From Cellvibrio polysaccharolyticus (lineage in GTDB: Bacteria; Pseudomonadota; Gammaproteobacteria; Pseudomonadales; Cellvibrionaceae), in NCBI RefSeq assembly GCF_015182315.1, contig NZ_PRDL01000001.1:310001-374000 (forward strand): a stretch of 64,000 nt of DNA, in the 5' to 3' direction. The notes beneath the pieces are model-generated. The model was not told the origin of the DNA. It saw only the letters and a program-made list of their open reading frames with translations, and made no database searches. Positions 1 through 8,064 of the stretch are shown piece after piece. The position numbers and the translations under genes are program-made. Each line of letters opens with the position of its first letter. The stretch's first letter is position 1.

Positions 1-195
1 GCGCTATTTGATCAGGCCGTAGTGGATATTGAACTGGGCGACCAAAAAGAACTCGCCCGTTTGAATGGCTACGTTCACACTTTGCAAGCCGGCGATAACC
101 GGGTAGACACCCAGGTGATAAAAATTACCGTGCGGTTTGTGGATAACGACATGGACAAATTTGAAGTCCTCTCCAAATACATCGCCCAACGTTAA
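1..195 (+). CDS. C-terminal fragment of an unidentified protein, possibly PilZ-like
   Basis: An open frame enters from the left edge and gives 64 residues before a TAA stop at 193-195. The start is outside the window. The end of the protein carries alternating hydrophobic residues followed by FVDNDMDKFEVLSKYI, a layout that resembles the final strand and helix of PilZ domains. That resemblance is only by eye. It lies on the plus strand, convergent with the next gene, and a hairpin follows it. Confidence 0.5.
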   Translation, partial: ALFDQAVVDIELGDQKELARLNGYVHTLQAGDNRVDTQVIKITVRFVDNDMDKFEVLSKYIAQR

Positions 196-209
196 GCTTT
201 TATAACGAC

Positions 210-242
210 AATGCCGATGGCCCGGAAGGAACCATCGGCATT
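210..242. terminator. Hairpin terminator between two convergent genes
   Basis: An 11-bp inverted repeat (AATGCCGATGG at 210-220 and CCATCGGCATT at 232-242) surrounds an 11-nt loop just after the first gene. A short T-rich stretch follows on the plus strand, so it could end the upstream transcript. It may serve both converging genes. Confidence 0.6.
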
Positions 243-288
243 GTTGGGTAACATTTTGCGGCAGGTTACTGGATAGTTAATTAAAGAT

Positions 289-729
289 TTACTTGATAGT
301 GACTACATCACCAACCAATGCCACGCCCGACATCAACGCACCCGAACCACACTGGAAAGTTTCATTACTGCTGGTGAGGTTGTTGCGGTAGTTGGAGCGG
401 ATATTAACCACCGCATTACCGCCTTCTTTTTCAGCCCGCTCTTTCAAGGTTTTCAACGCCGAGAGAAAAACCCATTCACAGGCGCCTTTGTCGGTTTTGT
501 TAAAACCGTTGGTTTTTTTGTTGGTGCTGAACTCACCAAAACGCTTGCTTACCGTACCGTGTTTTTGTGAACCAAAATAAAATTTGATATTGGTGCCCAG
601 CGCTTCTTTGGCCTGCTCGCTGGACAGTGCTTCCACAAGGGAATAGTCCCGTACATCATCTCTTGCTTGCGCGGCCACGGCGCAACCGGCCAGTGCCACT
701 ACTGAAACCCATTTGAATGTTGCTTTCAT
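289..729 (-). CDS. Small secreted protein of unknown function (often mis-annotated as an excinuclease subunit)
   Basis: The chosen start at 729 gives 146 residues and has GGAGAG just upstream. A longer frame reaches back to 849 but adds a peptide unlike a gene start and would overlap the next gene. The protein begins with a cleavable-looking signal peptide ending near AQA, so it is probably periplasmic. The mature part contains KFYFGSQKHG, GEFSTNKKTN, a Cys in ACEWVFLSAL, the motif EGGNAVVNIRSNY and a C-terminal glycine-rich stretch. I recall similar small secreted proteins in Pseudomonas-like bacteria carrying misleading excinuclease labels; no UvrA feature is present here. Function unknown. 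Confidence 0.75.
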   Translation of the reverse strand: MKATFKWVSVVALAGCAVAAQARDDVRDYSLVEALSSEQAKEALGTNIKFYFGSQKHGTVSKRFGEFSTNKKTNGFNKTDKGACEWVFLSALKTLKERAEKEGGNAVVNIRSNYRNNLTSSNETFQCGSGALMSGVALVGDVVTIK

Positions 730-817
730 TCCTGCTCTCCAAAAATATATCACTGACCTGACGGACAGGCGTTCATCGTATCCGGCGAACCCGCCCCTGG
801 TGCCTGGCAGGTTGCCA

Positions 818-1309
818 TTAAAAACCGGTGGTGTTTTCCGCTGCTTCAAGCACCGCCATCAACTGCCCTTCCAGCAACAACTGTTGTTCGGCGTGCAGGC
901 TAAAGGTGTAGAGCGAAGAGTCATGATTGCTGGCTACCCGCTCGACGCGAATCTGCAATGGGCTGGCAATTGCGTCCAGTTGTTCGGCATGGGCTTCCAG
1001 CTTTGAGGCCACTGCCACGAAACCTCGCACCGGCGGTGATGCAGTGGCTTCGCGGCTGAGTCGGCCATGAACCGCCATCGCCTGAGCGGCATATTCAACG
1101 CCGGCAAAGACGCTCAGAACACCGTCAATGCGCAGCGGATTATCGGCTTTCAGATGAGAGTTTGCGCGGCACAGCAGCACATTTTCTGTCGATTCCAGCA
1201 GGCTATCGATTAGAATCATGGGCGCCGCGTGAGGCAAGAGGGCGGCAATGTCTTGCGTGATGGGCAAGGATTCGCAAAAAGGTTCGTAGTGAGTCACAAC
1301 AGGCTTCAT
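818..1309 (-). CDS. ApeP-like hotdog dehydratase subunit (second copy)
   Basis: Using the ATG at 1309 the protein has 163 residues of FabA/FabZ-like hotdog fold. It has the family N-terminus (LLPHAAPMILIDSL, residues 25-37) and the helix AGVEYAAQAM, whose Glu72 matches the catalytic acid of FabZ. The usual GHFPG histidine loop is absent, as in ApeP. It therefore looks like one half of an ApeI:ApeP-type heterodimeric 3-hydroxyacyl-ACP dehydratase. Its likely partner is the divergent gene at 1343, only 33 bp away, which carries the His loop. A second ApeP is encoded at 25931-26380. This pair may serve the extra ketosynthase/ACP set at 7.2-9.5 kb. The frame stays open upstream to 1474, but that would overlap the partner gene. 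Confidence 0.75.
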   Translation of the reverse strand: MKPVVTHYEPFCESLPITQDIAALLPHAAPMILIDSLLESTENVLLCRANSHLKADNPLRIDGVLSVFAGVEYAAQAMAVHGRLSREATASPPVRGFVAVASKLEAHAEQLDAIASPLQIRVERVASNHDSSLYTFSLHAEQQLLLEGQLMAVLEAAENTTGF

Positions 1310-1342
1310 ACAAAGAATGCGTAGATGAGTGAGAGGTGGTTT

Positions 1343-1654
1343 ATGGTAGTGGATTTCCAACTGGGCGAACAGGACAGCTGCGTGCAGGGGCATTTTCCCG
1401 GCGCGCCGGTGGTGCCGGGCGCCTGGTTGCTGGCAAAAATGGATCTCTGCTTTCGCGCTGCCTTTCCCGAACATCGCATCCGCGCGTTCAGCAAAGTAAA
1501 ATTTCCGTCCCCTTTGTTACCGGGTGAGCCGGCGCGGCTCAGCTGCGACTACGTCGGTGGTAGCAAGGCAAAACTGCAAATTCTGGTCGGCGAGCGCGTA
1601 GTGGTGCAAGCCAATGCCAGCGTTGCAGAACCCGGCGATGCCGCAGTGGAATAA
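1343..1654 (+). CDS. ApeI-like FabA-type dehydratase subunit lacking the catalytic Asp
   Basis: A 103-residue hotdog protein. The ATG at 1343 is preferred because AGAGGTGG precedes it; an in-frame ATG at 1325 would add six residues and lacks such a site. Residues 16-26 (GHFPGAPVVPG) match the catalytic histidine loop of FabA/FabZ. Where FabA and the cluster's other ApeI (15690) have the catalytic Asp, this protein has Ala31. It is divergent from the ApeP-like gene at 818-1309, which has the Glu of FabZ, so a composite active site is plausible. It could also be a non-catalytic partner. Confidence 0.7.
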   Translation: MVVDFQLGEQDSCVQGHFPGAPVVPGAWLLAKMDLCFRAAFPEHRIRAFSKVKFPSPLLPGEPARLSCDYVGGSKAKLQILVGERVVVQANASVAEPGDAAVE

Positions 1655-1702
1655 CCCCTCGGGTTACGGGTTTTATGCCGCCGGGTTTCGTCACTACCTT
1701 CC

Positions 1703-2212
1703 TTAATGATCAAGGCTGCCTTTCGGGTAAAGCAGCGGCATGGTAACGCTGGCCGCGCTATCCGATACTTCAAACACGGCTTGTTGAAAACGGATAGAGG
1801 CTTTTTTACGACCATCCCCCAGGCTGATGGCAAAGGGTTCTTGCGGGCGACCCGAGCGCGCCGTTTTCAGCTCGCCATTGCCATCCACATCAATAAACGC
1901 CCGTGCGGCATAGCGGCCAGGCGCCAGCTCCAGCGTCGTTTTCCAGTTCTCGCTGTCGCCCAGGGTCAGTTTTTCCTGGTGGGTGGGCGCATCATCCCAG
2001 CCTTTGGCTTGGTCGGCCTTGTAAATGGCCAGGTAAACCTGTCCGCCGGGCACCCGGTTATCTTCAAAGGTAAATTCAACCGGTGCCGCCAACGCTGTGC
2101 TACCGGCCAAACAAAGGCCTATGAATGTATAAAGCGTCACAAAGCGTCGACGGGGCAAGTACTTACACCCAAAAACGGCTGTGATAAACTGCGATGCTCT
2201 AAAAAATGCCAT
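1703..2212 (-). CDS. DUF2141-family exported protein
   Basis: The 169-residue product starts at an ATG with GAGGGG six bases upstream. A hydrophobic segment around residues 26-42 ending ALA looks like a signal sequence, preceded by a rather long N-terminus. The mature part has the DUF2141 pattern: an early strand ending VYLAIYKAD, then LAPGRYAARAFIDVDGNGEL and a later FQQAVFEV. The family is poorly characterised and predicted extracytoplasmic with a beta-sandwich fold. It lies between the dehydratase pair and the dar genes, convergent with 1343 and divergent from darA, so it may belong to the pigment locus, but no role can be read from sequence. Confidence 0.75.
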   Translation of the reverse strand: MAFFRASQFITAVFGCKYLPRRRFVTLYTFIGLCLAGSTALAAPVEFTFEDNRVPGGQVYLAIYKADQAKGWDDAPTHQEKLTLGDSENWKTTLELAPGRYAARAFIDVDGNGELKTARSGRPQEPFAISLGDGRKKASIRFQQAVFEVSDSAASVTMPLLYPKGSLDH

Positions 2213-2252
2213 AACGATTCCCCTCGCCGGGTGTAAAAAAACAGGAGATCAG

Positions 2253-3215
2253 GTGGTGCCAGGAGTTAAACTGCCAAAGCGTATACTGGTGCTCCATTAC
2301 TCGCAAACCGGCCAATTGGATAGTGTGGTTGATGCGATTCTGCAACCGCTGCGAGCCAATACCGATTTCAGTATAGTGGATCAACGCATCGAGCCCGAGA
2401 CCGATTTTCCATTTCCCTGGCCGTTTATTCGTTTCATTAATACCTTTCCGGAAGCTGCTCACCAGCGTCCCTGTGCGCTCAAACCTTTTACGGTAGATAC
2501 CACAGAAAAATTTGACCTGGTTATTCTCGCCTATCAGGTCTGGTTTCTGGCGCCGTCGATTCCGGTCAGCAGTTTTTTGCAAAGTGAACAGGCAGAAATA
2601 TTGCGCGATACGCCCGTGGTCACGGTGATCGCCTGCCGCAATATGTGGTTGATGGCGCAGGAAAAAGTGAAAGCGCATTTGCAGCGACTGGGTGCGCGGC
2701 TGGTGGGCAATCTGGCGCTGGTTGATGAAGCCGGTACCGCTGCCAGTTTTATCTCCACGCCCTTGTGGGTGCTCACCGGTAAAAAAGGCCCCTTTCCATT
2801 GGGCATTCCCGCTGCCGGGGTTGCCCGTGCCGATATTGATGCCGCCAGCCGTTTTGGTGATGCCATTGTGCAGCATTGGCAAACTACCGATGTGCCACCC
2901 GATGAACGTTTGTGGCAAGGGTTGGGCGCGGTGCGCATCAACGCCAATTTGATTGCCAGCGAAAAAGTTGCCACGCGCAGTTTCTATTTGTGGGGAAAAC
3001 TTTTTCTGGCGGCGGGCGGGCAAGATGCCTGGCTGCGCAAGCCATTGACGCTTCTCTACACGCTGTTTCTGTTAACACTGATTTTAACGGTTGTGCCGAT
3101 TACGGCTATTCTCAAACGGCTATTTGCCCCCTTGATGAAAAAGCGTATCGAACAACAGAAAGCCTATTTCGCCCAACCTTCGGGCGAGTCTTTTCATGTT
3201 TTAAAAAAGCAATAA
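2253..3215 (+). CDS. darA: DarA-like dialkylresorcinol biosynthesis protein
   Basis: A 320-residue protein with a flavodoxin-like opening: a strand RILVLHY followed by the phosphate-loop-like SQTGQ (residues 17-21). A C-terminal hydrophobic segment (roughly 270-290) followed by basic residues suggests membrane association. The frame extends back to an ATG at 2181, which would overlap the divergent DUF2141 gene; the GTG codons at 2253 and 2256, 5 and 8 bases after AGGAG, are better starts. In dialkylresorcinol pathways DarA acts with the ketosynthase DarB to turn the cyclohexanedione into the aromatic resorcinol. Its stop lies 4 bp before darB. Start choice is uncertain; the family call is fairly firm from sequence and context. 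Confidence 0.8.
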   Translation: MVPGVKLPKRILVLHYSQTGQLDSVVDAILQPLRANTDFSIVDQRIEPETDFPFPWPFIRFINTFPEAAHQRPCALKPFTVDTTEKFDLVILAYQVWFLAPSIPVSSFLQSEQAEILRDTPVVTVIACRNMWLMAQEKVKAHLQRLGARLVGNLALVDEAGTAASFISTPLWVLTGKKGPFPLGIPAAGVARADIDAASRFGDAIVQHWQTTDVPPDERLWQGLGAVRINANLIASEKVATRSFYLWGKLFLAAGGQDAWLRKPLTLLYTLFLLTLILTVVPITAILKRLFAPLMKKRIEQQKAYFAQPSGESFHVLKKQ

Positions 3216-3219
3216 TTTT

Positions 3220-4371
3220 ATGCCAAACCCAGCAGTTTATATCACCGGAACCGCCAGCTTTTTACCCAACGAACCTGTCACCAATGACGACATGGAAACT
3301 GTGTTGGGCCAGGTGGGTGATCGTCCATCGCGCGCGCGCAAAATGATTTTGCGCAGTAACGGTATTCGTCAACGTTACTACGCCATTGACCGCGCAACCG
3401 GCAAACACAATTACACCAACGCTCAACTGGCCGCGTCTGCCGTCAAAAAATTATTTGACCAGCGCTTCACGCCGGAAAAATTATCCTGTCTTGCGGCGGC
3501 AACTACCATTGCCGACCAATTAATGCCTGGCCACGCTTCCATGGTGCATGGTGAACTGGGTTCACCGCCCTGTGAAATTGTCAGCACTGCCGGGGTGTGT
3601 GCCTGTGGTATGACTGCGTTTAAATACGCCTGGTTGAATGTGTTATCCGGCTTGCACCCTTCTGCGGTAGCCACCGCATCGGAAGCGGCGTCTTACACCA
3701 TGCAGGCGGCCAATTTCCAGCCGGAGATGGAACACCAGATCAGTGCGCTGGAGCGCCAGCCGGAACTCGCTTTTGAAAAAGATTTTTTGCGCTGGATGTT
3801 ATCGGACGGTGCCGGTGCGGTATTGCTGGAACCAACGGTGCCAGAAGGTCAGCGCGGTTTGAAAATTGAATGGCTGGATGTTTTTTCCTACGCCAATGAA
3901 ATGAGCGCATGCATGTACGCCGGTGCGCGCAAAAATGACGACGGCAGCCTCACCGGTTGGCAACAGGTCAGCCGCGATGCCTGTGAGCAAGACAGCTTGT
4001 TAGCGGTAAAGCAGGATGTAAAACAACTCAACGAACACGTCATCACCTACACCGCTGAAAAACCTTTATTGGCCCTGCAGGATAAATACGGTGTGCGCGC
4101 AGGCGATATTGATCACTTTTTGCCGCACTACTCGTCTGCCTATTTTCGCGACCGTTTACACGAGGGGCTGTGCCGCGTCGGTTTTGATATCCCGCAAAAT
4201 CGCTGGTTCACCAACCTGGCAGAAAAAGGCAATACCGGTTCGGCGTCCATGTACATCATGATTGATGAATTATTTTCTTCCGGGCAATTAAAACCCGGCG
4301 AAAAAATTCTCTGTTATATCCCGGAAAGCGGCCGCTTTTCGGTGGCCTGGTTGCTGTTAACTGTGGTGTAA
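3220..4371 (+). CDS. darB: DarB-like ketosynthase III for dialkylresorcinol formation
   Basis: A 383-residue thiolase-fold enzyme of the FabH/KAS III type. The nucleophile is Cys127 or Cys129 in AGVCACGM, the His is His303 in LPHYSS and the Asn is Asn338 in EKGNTGSAS, so the Cys-His-Asn triad is complete. DarB enzymes join a 3-oxoacyl unit to a second acyl unit and cyclise it to a 1,3-cyclohexanedione. The gene sits between darA and a small conserved gene, and the four genes are closely spaced in one direction. No separate darC-type ACP is adjacent; one of the three ACPs in the cluster probably supplies the acyl chains. Confidence 0.88.
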   Translation: MPNPAVYITGTASFLPNEPVTNDDMETVLGQVGDRPSRARKMILRSNGIRQRYYAIDRATGKHNYTNAQLAASAVKKLFDQRFTPEKLSCLAAATTIADQLMPGHASMVHGELGSPPCEIVSTAGVCACGMTAFKYAWLNVLSGLHPSAVATASEAASYTMQAANFQPEMEHQISALERQPELAFEKDFLRWMLSDGAGAVLLEPTVPEGQRGLKIEWLDVFSYANEMSACMYAGARKNDDGSLTGWQQVSRDACEQDSLLAVKQDVKQLNEHVITYTAEKPLLALQDKYGVRAGDIDHFLPHYSSAYFRDRLHEGLCRVGFDIPQNRWFTNLAEKGNTGSASMYIMIDELFSSGQLKPGEKILCYIPESGRFSVAWLLLTVV

Positions 4372-4384
4372 GGAAGAACATAAA

Positions 4385-4783
4385 TTGCTACGCGACGACG
4401 TTCCCCAGCATAAAAGCTCCACCTACGCCGGGCATAAAAAAGTGCTCTATGCAAAAAATGCCGAAGGCAGTTATGAAACGGTGCAATCCTCCGGTTGGGA
4501 CGTTGAAGAAGCCGCAACCCTGGATGCGGTGGAGCAATACCGTTTGTGGGCCGATGAAGCTGCGGTTGCGGTGCGCCGGGGCGAAGCATCACCGCTGATG
4601 TATCACATGTATGCCTGCCGGATGGATTTGCCTTTGCTCAGCCAGGTCTCCGGAATCTGGCGCTGGCGAATTCGTCGCCATTTCAAGCCACCGGTTTTTG
4701 CCGGGCTTTCTGACACCTTGTTGCAGCGCTATGCCGATGTCTTCAATATTCCGCTCGCTGAATTAAAAAAACTGCCGGACTAA
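4385..4783 (+). CDS. Conserved-looking unknown protein of the dar operon, TTG start
   Basis: The 132-residue frame opens with TTG at 4385, with AGGAAG upstream near the darB stop. It has no signal peptide or membrane helix. The first half is acidic and polar (EEAATLDAVEQYRLW) and the second half has several aromatic and basic residues (IWRWRIRRHFKPP). Nothing matches a catalytic motif I know. It lies 13 bp after darB and 4 bp before the BtrH-like gene, so it is very likely co-transcribed and may assist condensation or ester formation. That role is inference. Confidence 0.65.
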   Translation: MLRDDVPQHKSSTYAGHKKVLYAKNAEGSYETVQSSGWDVEEAATLDAVEQYRLWADEAAVAVRRGEASPLMYHMYACRMDLPLLSQVSGIWRWRIRRHFKPPVFAGLSDTLLQRYADVFNIPLAELKKLPD

Positions 4784-4787
4784 CACC

Positions 4788-5783
4788 ATGGATTTTCAAC
4801 ATCAACAAGCTGCTCACTGCGAGAGTGGTGTTATCTCTGCTCTGCTTACTCACAAAGGTTTGCCCTTGTCCGAGCCGATGGCGTTTGGTCTTGCCAGTGC
4901 GCTGGCGTTTGCTTACATCCCCATCGTAAAACTTGCCGGACAACCGCTAATCGCCTATCGCCTGCCACCCAAATACATCATCAAAGGGGTTTGCAAACGC
5001 CTTGGGGTCAATGTTCGCTTCCGCAAATTTTCCAATCCCATGCAAGGTGCTGAAGAGCTGGATAAAGCCGTAAGCGCTGGCCGTCTGGTAGGTTTGCAAA
5101 CCTCCGTTTACTACCTGCCGTATTTTCCGGAAGAAATGCGTTTTCATTTCAATGCACACAACCTGATTGTGTACGGCAAGCAGGGCGACGACTACGCGAT
5201 CAGCGATCCGGTTTTTGAAGAATCGGTCACCGTGGCTTCGCGGCATTTGAATAAAGCGCGCTTTGCCAAAGGTGCGTTGGCTCCCAAAGGGCTGATGTAT
5301 GAAATTGATAACATTCCCGACACTATAAATTGGCAAAAAATTATCCCGGCTGCCATCGCCAAAAATTGCAAAATTATGCTGGGTGCGCCTTTGCCCATTA
5401 TTGGTATTAAAGGCATTCGCTACCTCAGTAAAAAAATTGCCAACTATCGCGGCGATGCGCGTGAGCAACGCTTGTTTCTCGGGCACATTGTGCGCATGCA
5501 GGAAGAAATTGGCACCGGCGGTGCCGGCTTCCGTTTTATTTACGCATCCTTTCTCGAAGAAGCTGCGCAAAAACTGAATAACGATTTTTTAAAAACCATG
5601 TCTGACCGTATGACAGCGGTGGGTGATGAATGGCGGGCTTTTGCGCTGGCGGTCGTTCAGCAATGCAAAAAATCGGAAAATATTGATCGCGTATCGCTGG
5701 CGCAACATCTGCTGGTGTGCGCGGAAAAAGAAGCGGCGGTATGGCGGGAATTAAAAGTGTGGGCTGCTAAAGTTGGGAAGTAA
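4788..5783 (+). CDS. BtrH-like (papain-fold) acyltransferase candidate
   Basis: A 331-residue protein whose N-terminal half looks like the BtrH/peptidase C39-like fold. Cys11 in AHCESGVISALL, His124 in FNAHNLIVYG and Asp140 in AISDP are spaced as a papain-type triad. The C-terminal half is helical and resembles the DUF4872-type extension of such proteins. BtrH in butirosin synthesis moves an acyl group from an acyl carrier protein to an acceptor. Here, at the end of the dar operon, it is a good candidate for moving the aryl polyene acyl group from ACP to the resorcinol hydroxyl. No peptide substrate or peptide exporter is nearby, which argues against a leader peptidase. Confidence 0.7.
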   Translation: MDFQHQQAAHCESGVISALLTHKGLPLSEPMAFGLASALAFAYIPIVKLAGQPLIAYRLPPKYIIKGVCKRLGVNVRFRKFSNPMQGAEELDKAVSAGRLVGLQTSVYYLPYFPEEMRFHFNAHNLIVYGKQGDDYAISDPVFEESVTVASRHLNKARFAKGALAPKGLMYEIDNIPDTINWQKIIPAAIAKNCKIMLGAPLPIIGIKGIRYLSKKIANYRGDAREQRLFLGHIVRMQEEIGTGGAGFRFIYASFLEEAAQKLNNDFLKTMSDRMTAVGDEWRAFALAVVQQCKKSENIDRVSLAQHLLVCAEKEAAVWRELKVWAAKVGK

Positions 5784-6150
5784 TTTTACGAGTTGGTTGT
5801 TTCAGTTTTACAAAGGAAGTCATTCCGTCCGTTTGACATCAGGATGTTTGTTCCAAAAATGCATAAACCACCGCAAGCGGAGCCGGCCAATCATCACAGA
5901 TGATTGTCGTTCCGTGCGCGCAAAACATGTTTTGCTTATTGCGCACTCCACCCATACGGCTCCGACGAGTCAACGGCAACTGCTCCCTGCGTTGCTCTAA
6001 CTTCCGCCATCCATGGCGGGCGTCCTTAACTCGAAGGTTTTGGAACAAACATCCTGACATCAAACTCGCATTGTGCTTGCATGAGGTTTATCAAAAGCTG
6101 GGAGATTTCCGCTCAGATTTAGACAAACTTTAATGATAGATAAAAATAAA
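5784..6150. other. Intergenic region with dispersed repeat copy 1
   Basis: This 367-bp gap separates the BtrH-like gene from a convergent gene. Most of it is repeat copy 1 (5831-6065). No convincing gene was seen in the remainder; the small open frames here fall inside the palindrome. Confidence 0.7.
5831..6065 (+). repeat. Dispersed palindromic element, copy 1
   Basis: The ends form 28-bp inverted arms at 5831-5858 and 6038-6065, both ending in TTCCAAAA on the inner side. The variable part of the stem reads CAGGATGTTTG in both arms, and mismatches are confined to arm positions 7-8. The interior has smaller hairpins (for example AATCATCACAGATGATT) and the core shared with the other copies, GAGTCAACGGCAAC followed by CGCCATCCATGGCGG. 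It sits between convergent genes. No transposase is encoded, so this is a MITE-like or structured non-coding element. Confidence 0.85.
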
Positions 6151-6900
6151 TCAGGGATAACCGGTTTCGCTTGGGTCAATAATCACTTCACGAACGCGCC
6201 AGGTACTGTTGTAAGCGGATTCATTGGAGAAAACGATTCTACCCTGCCCTTTATAGAGCGAGTAAGAACGCGCAGTATCCTTGCCTTTGAAGTTGAAGGG
6301 CTGGAAGGCTTTACCGGTAATGTGGCTGGTGGTAGCGGTTGGCGGGCCTGCCAGATCGTTCGCTTCGGCCTGGCTCATGCCTACCTGAATTTGTGAAATA
6401 GGAACGTAGTTGCGGCCTGATTGTGCAACCGGGGCAGCGGCTTGAGCCGGGTTTGCCGCCGCATTGGTATCGCGTAAGGCTTGCAAGGCAACACTGCCTG
6501 CAATGTATTGATCACCCTCGGCACTTTTCAGTTTTTTCAGCGCGCCTTTGGCATGTTTGGCGACTTTGGATTCAATAGCGGTGTTGGCAACTTCGCTCAA
6601 TACCTGGTAATAACGTTTATTACCCGAATCACCGAGTGCGATAGCAACCCACGCTGAAGCATCGACCTGGGTTTTGCCGCTTTTTTGATAATCCTGCACC
6701 AGACGCTCAGCCAGAACATCCAACACTTCGGTTTCGGAAAATCCGCTTTTTTGAATGCTGCGTGCAGCATCACGAACGGTAGACGGGCCGCCATTGACGA
6801 TGCGGTCAATGTAATGTTGGCCAACGGTAGATGCGGCACCCGCGAGGCTGCTGATCAGTAACAGTTGCGCTGCCAGCAGGCAGCTAAAAAAAGCTTTCAT
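6151..6900 (-). CDS. Secreted HEAT-like repeat protein with a SmpA/BamE-like domain
   Basis: The start at 6900 is chosen because GGAGAGAG precedes it and a signal peptide (SCLLAAQLLLISSLAGAAS) begins there. The product has 249 residues. Residues about 25-130 are helical repeats with AWVAIALGDSGN and KVAKHAKGALKKLK. After an Ala/Pro linker comes QIQVGMSQAEANDLAGPP, which has the pattern of SmpA/OmlA (BamE-like) domains. The C-terminus of the gene at 36788-38104 repeats the first pattern closely. It is predicted periplasmic or outer-membrane associated. It lies between the dar module and the minus-strand ketosynthase operon but has no evident pigment role. Confidence 0.7.
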   Translation of the reverse strand: MKAFFSCLLAAQLLLISSLAGAASTVGQHYIDRIVNGGPSTVRDAARSIQKSGFSETEVLDVLAERLVQDYQKSGKTQVDASAWVAIALGDSGNKRYYQVLSEVANTAIESKVAKHAKGALKKLKSAEGDQYIAGSVALQALRDTNAAANPAQAAAPVAQSGRNYVPISQIQVGMSQAEANDLAGPPTATTSHITGKAFQPFNFKGKDTARSYSLYKGQGRIVFSNESAYNSTWRVREVIIDPSETGYP

Positions 6901-7158
6901 TGCTCTCTCCATGAAGTTATTAAAAGACATCGGCGGCGATTATAGAGAGATTTGCTGACGCCGAATAGCTCGTTGGCAGATAGAAATTCGGGAATCATGG
7001 AAGAACATTGGGGCGTGTCGTATTGATGACACTTTCAAAGCCGCACAAGGCGGGTGTGGCACAACTCGCCCAATGACAAACGGATGAAGTGGTGCTCGCT
7101 ATATGCGTTGAAATAGGAAGCTGACAATTAACGGAGAAGTGATGCTTTTTTCAAAGCA

Positions 7159-8064
7159 TCACGGCGTAACCTGTGCTTGCATATACGTGATGGGTTGCAG
7201 AAAAAAATGTCCTTCTGCGTTGCGCACCAGATGTAAGCCGTTTTGCTTTTCTGCCAGCAGTCGCTCACATAAATCAATCAGCGATGCGGCACTGTAAACG
7301 CCATGCCGGTGGACGTTGGTATCCGGAGTGGTCAGTTTTTCCTGGAAAAAATCCGGAAGCCTCGCTCGCTCTTGCTCTGAAAAATCTGCAACCAATGACA
7401 AACCGCTACTGGCATAACCTTGTACATGTGGCAGTAAGGTTTCAAGGTCATTGCAATAAATGGCAGGCAAAAATTGTAACCAGGCGTCGCTGTTACTGGC
7501 TGCGGTATTTTTTTCCAGCAATAACCAATGCGTACCTTCGGTAAAAATACCGCTGGCATTCACGCCCAGGCGTTCCGCCTGATGCACAATCGGCAGTGCC
7601 ACTTCATCAATACCGCCTACCAGCGCAGCCTCTATGTTGCCCTGTTGTAAATCAATCAGCGCGTGAAACAGGGCGGCTTCAAAGGAAAATTGTTCCTGGG
7701 AAATAACCAGTGTATGACCGGTGGTTTTTAACAATCGGGTCAAATAGAAACAGGCGGTGTTGCCCAGTGTATTAACGAAGTGCAACGGCTTGGGCATGTC
7801 GCCTTCGGCAATGATGGTTTCCATCACTTTTGCCGAGGTGGTGATAGCGCCAAAGCGGGTGGCGAGATACACCCCGGTGTGAGCCGGTAATTTTTGCTGT
7901 GCGACACAATTCAAACCGCCAGCGACACAGAGTTCGATGTAGCGATCAATGCGGCGAATGCGTTCCTCCGTCCAGGGCGCGATCAGCGCTTTTAAATCGG
8001 GTAATACCGGTTCATCGCTGTCGATGTTGTGCAGGGAAGAAAAACGGGAGAGCAGTTTTATCAT
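7159..8064 (-). CDS. Chain-length-factor-like ketosynthase homologue with Gln at the nucleophile position
   Basis: From the ATG at 8064, which overlaps the stop of the preceding ketosynthase gene, the protein has 301 residues. It follows the N-terminal half of KAS II enzymes: the helix after the nucleophile (FEAALFHALIDLQQGN) and the strand ALVGGIDEV are recognisable. Where active ketosynthases have TACSS, this protein has SQEQF, putting Gln125 at the Cys position. Cys-to-Gln is the hallmark of chain length factors in type II polyketide synthases. It is therefore probably the non-condensing partner of the ketosynthase at 8061-9221. It is last in a five-gene minus-strand operon. Confidence 0.72.
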   Translation of the reverse strand: MIKLLSRFSSLHNIDSDEPVLPDLKALIAPWTEERIRRIDRYIELCVAGGLNCVAQQKLPAHTGVYLATRFGAITTSAKVMETIIAEGDMPKPLHFVNTLGNTACFYLTRLLKTTGHTLVISQEQFSFEAALFHALIDLQQGNIEAALVGGIDEVALPIVHQAERLGVNASGIFTEGTHWLLLEKNTAASNSDAWLQFLPAIYCNDLETLLPHVQGYASSGLSLVADFSEQERARLPDFFQEKLTTPDTNVHRHGVYSAASLIDLCERLLAEKQNGLHLVRNAEGHFFLQPITYMQAQVTP

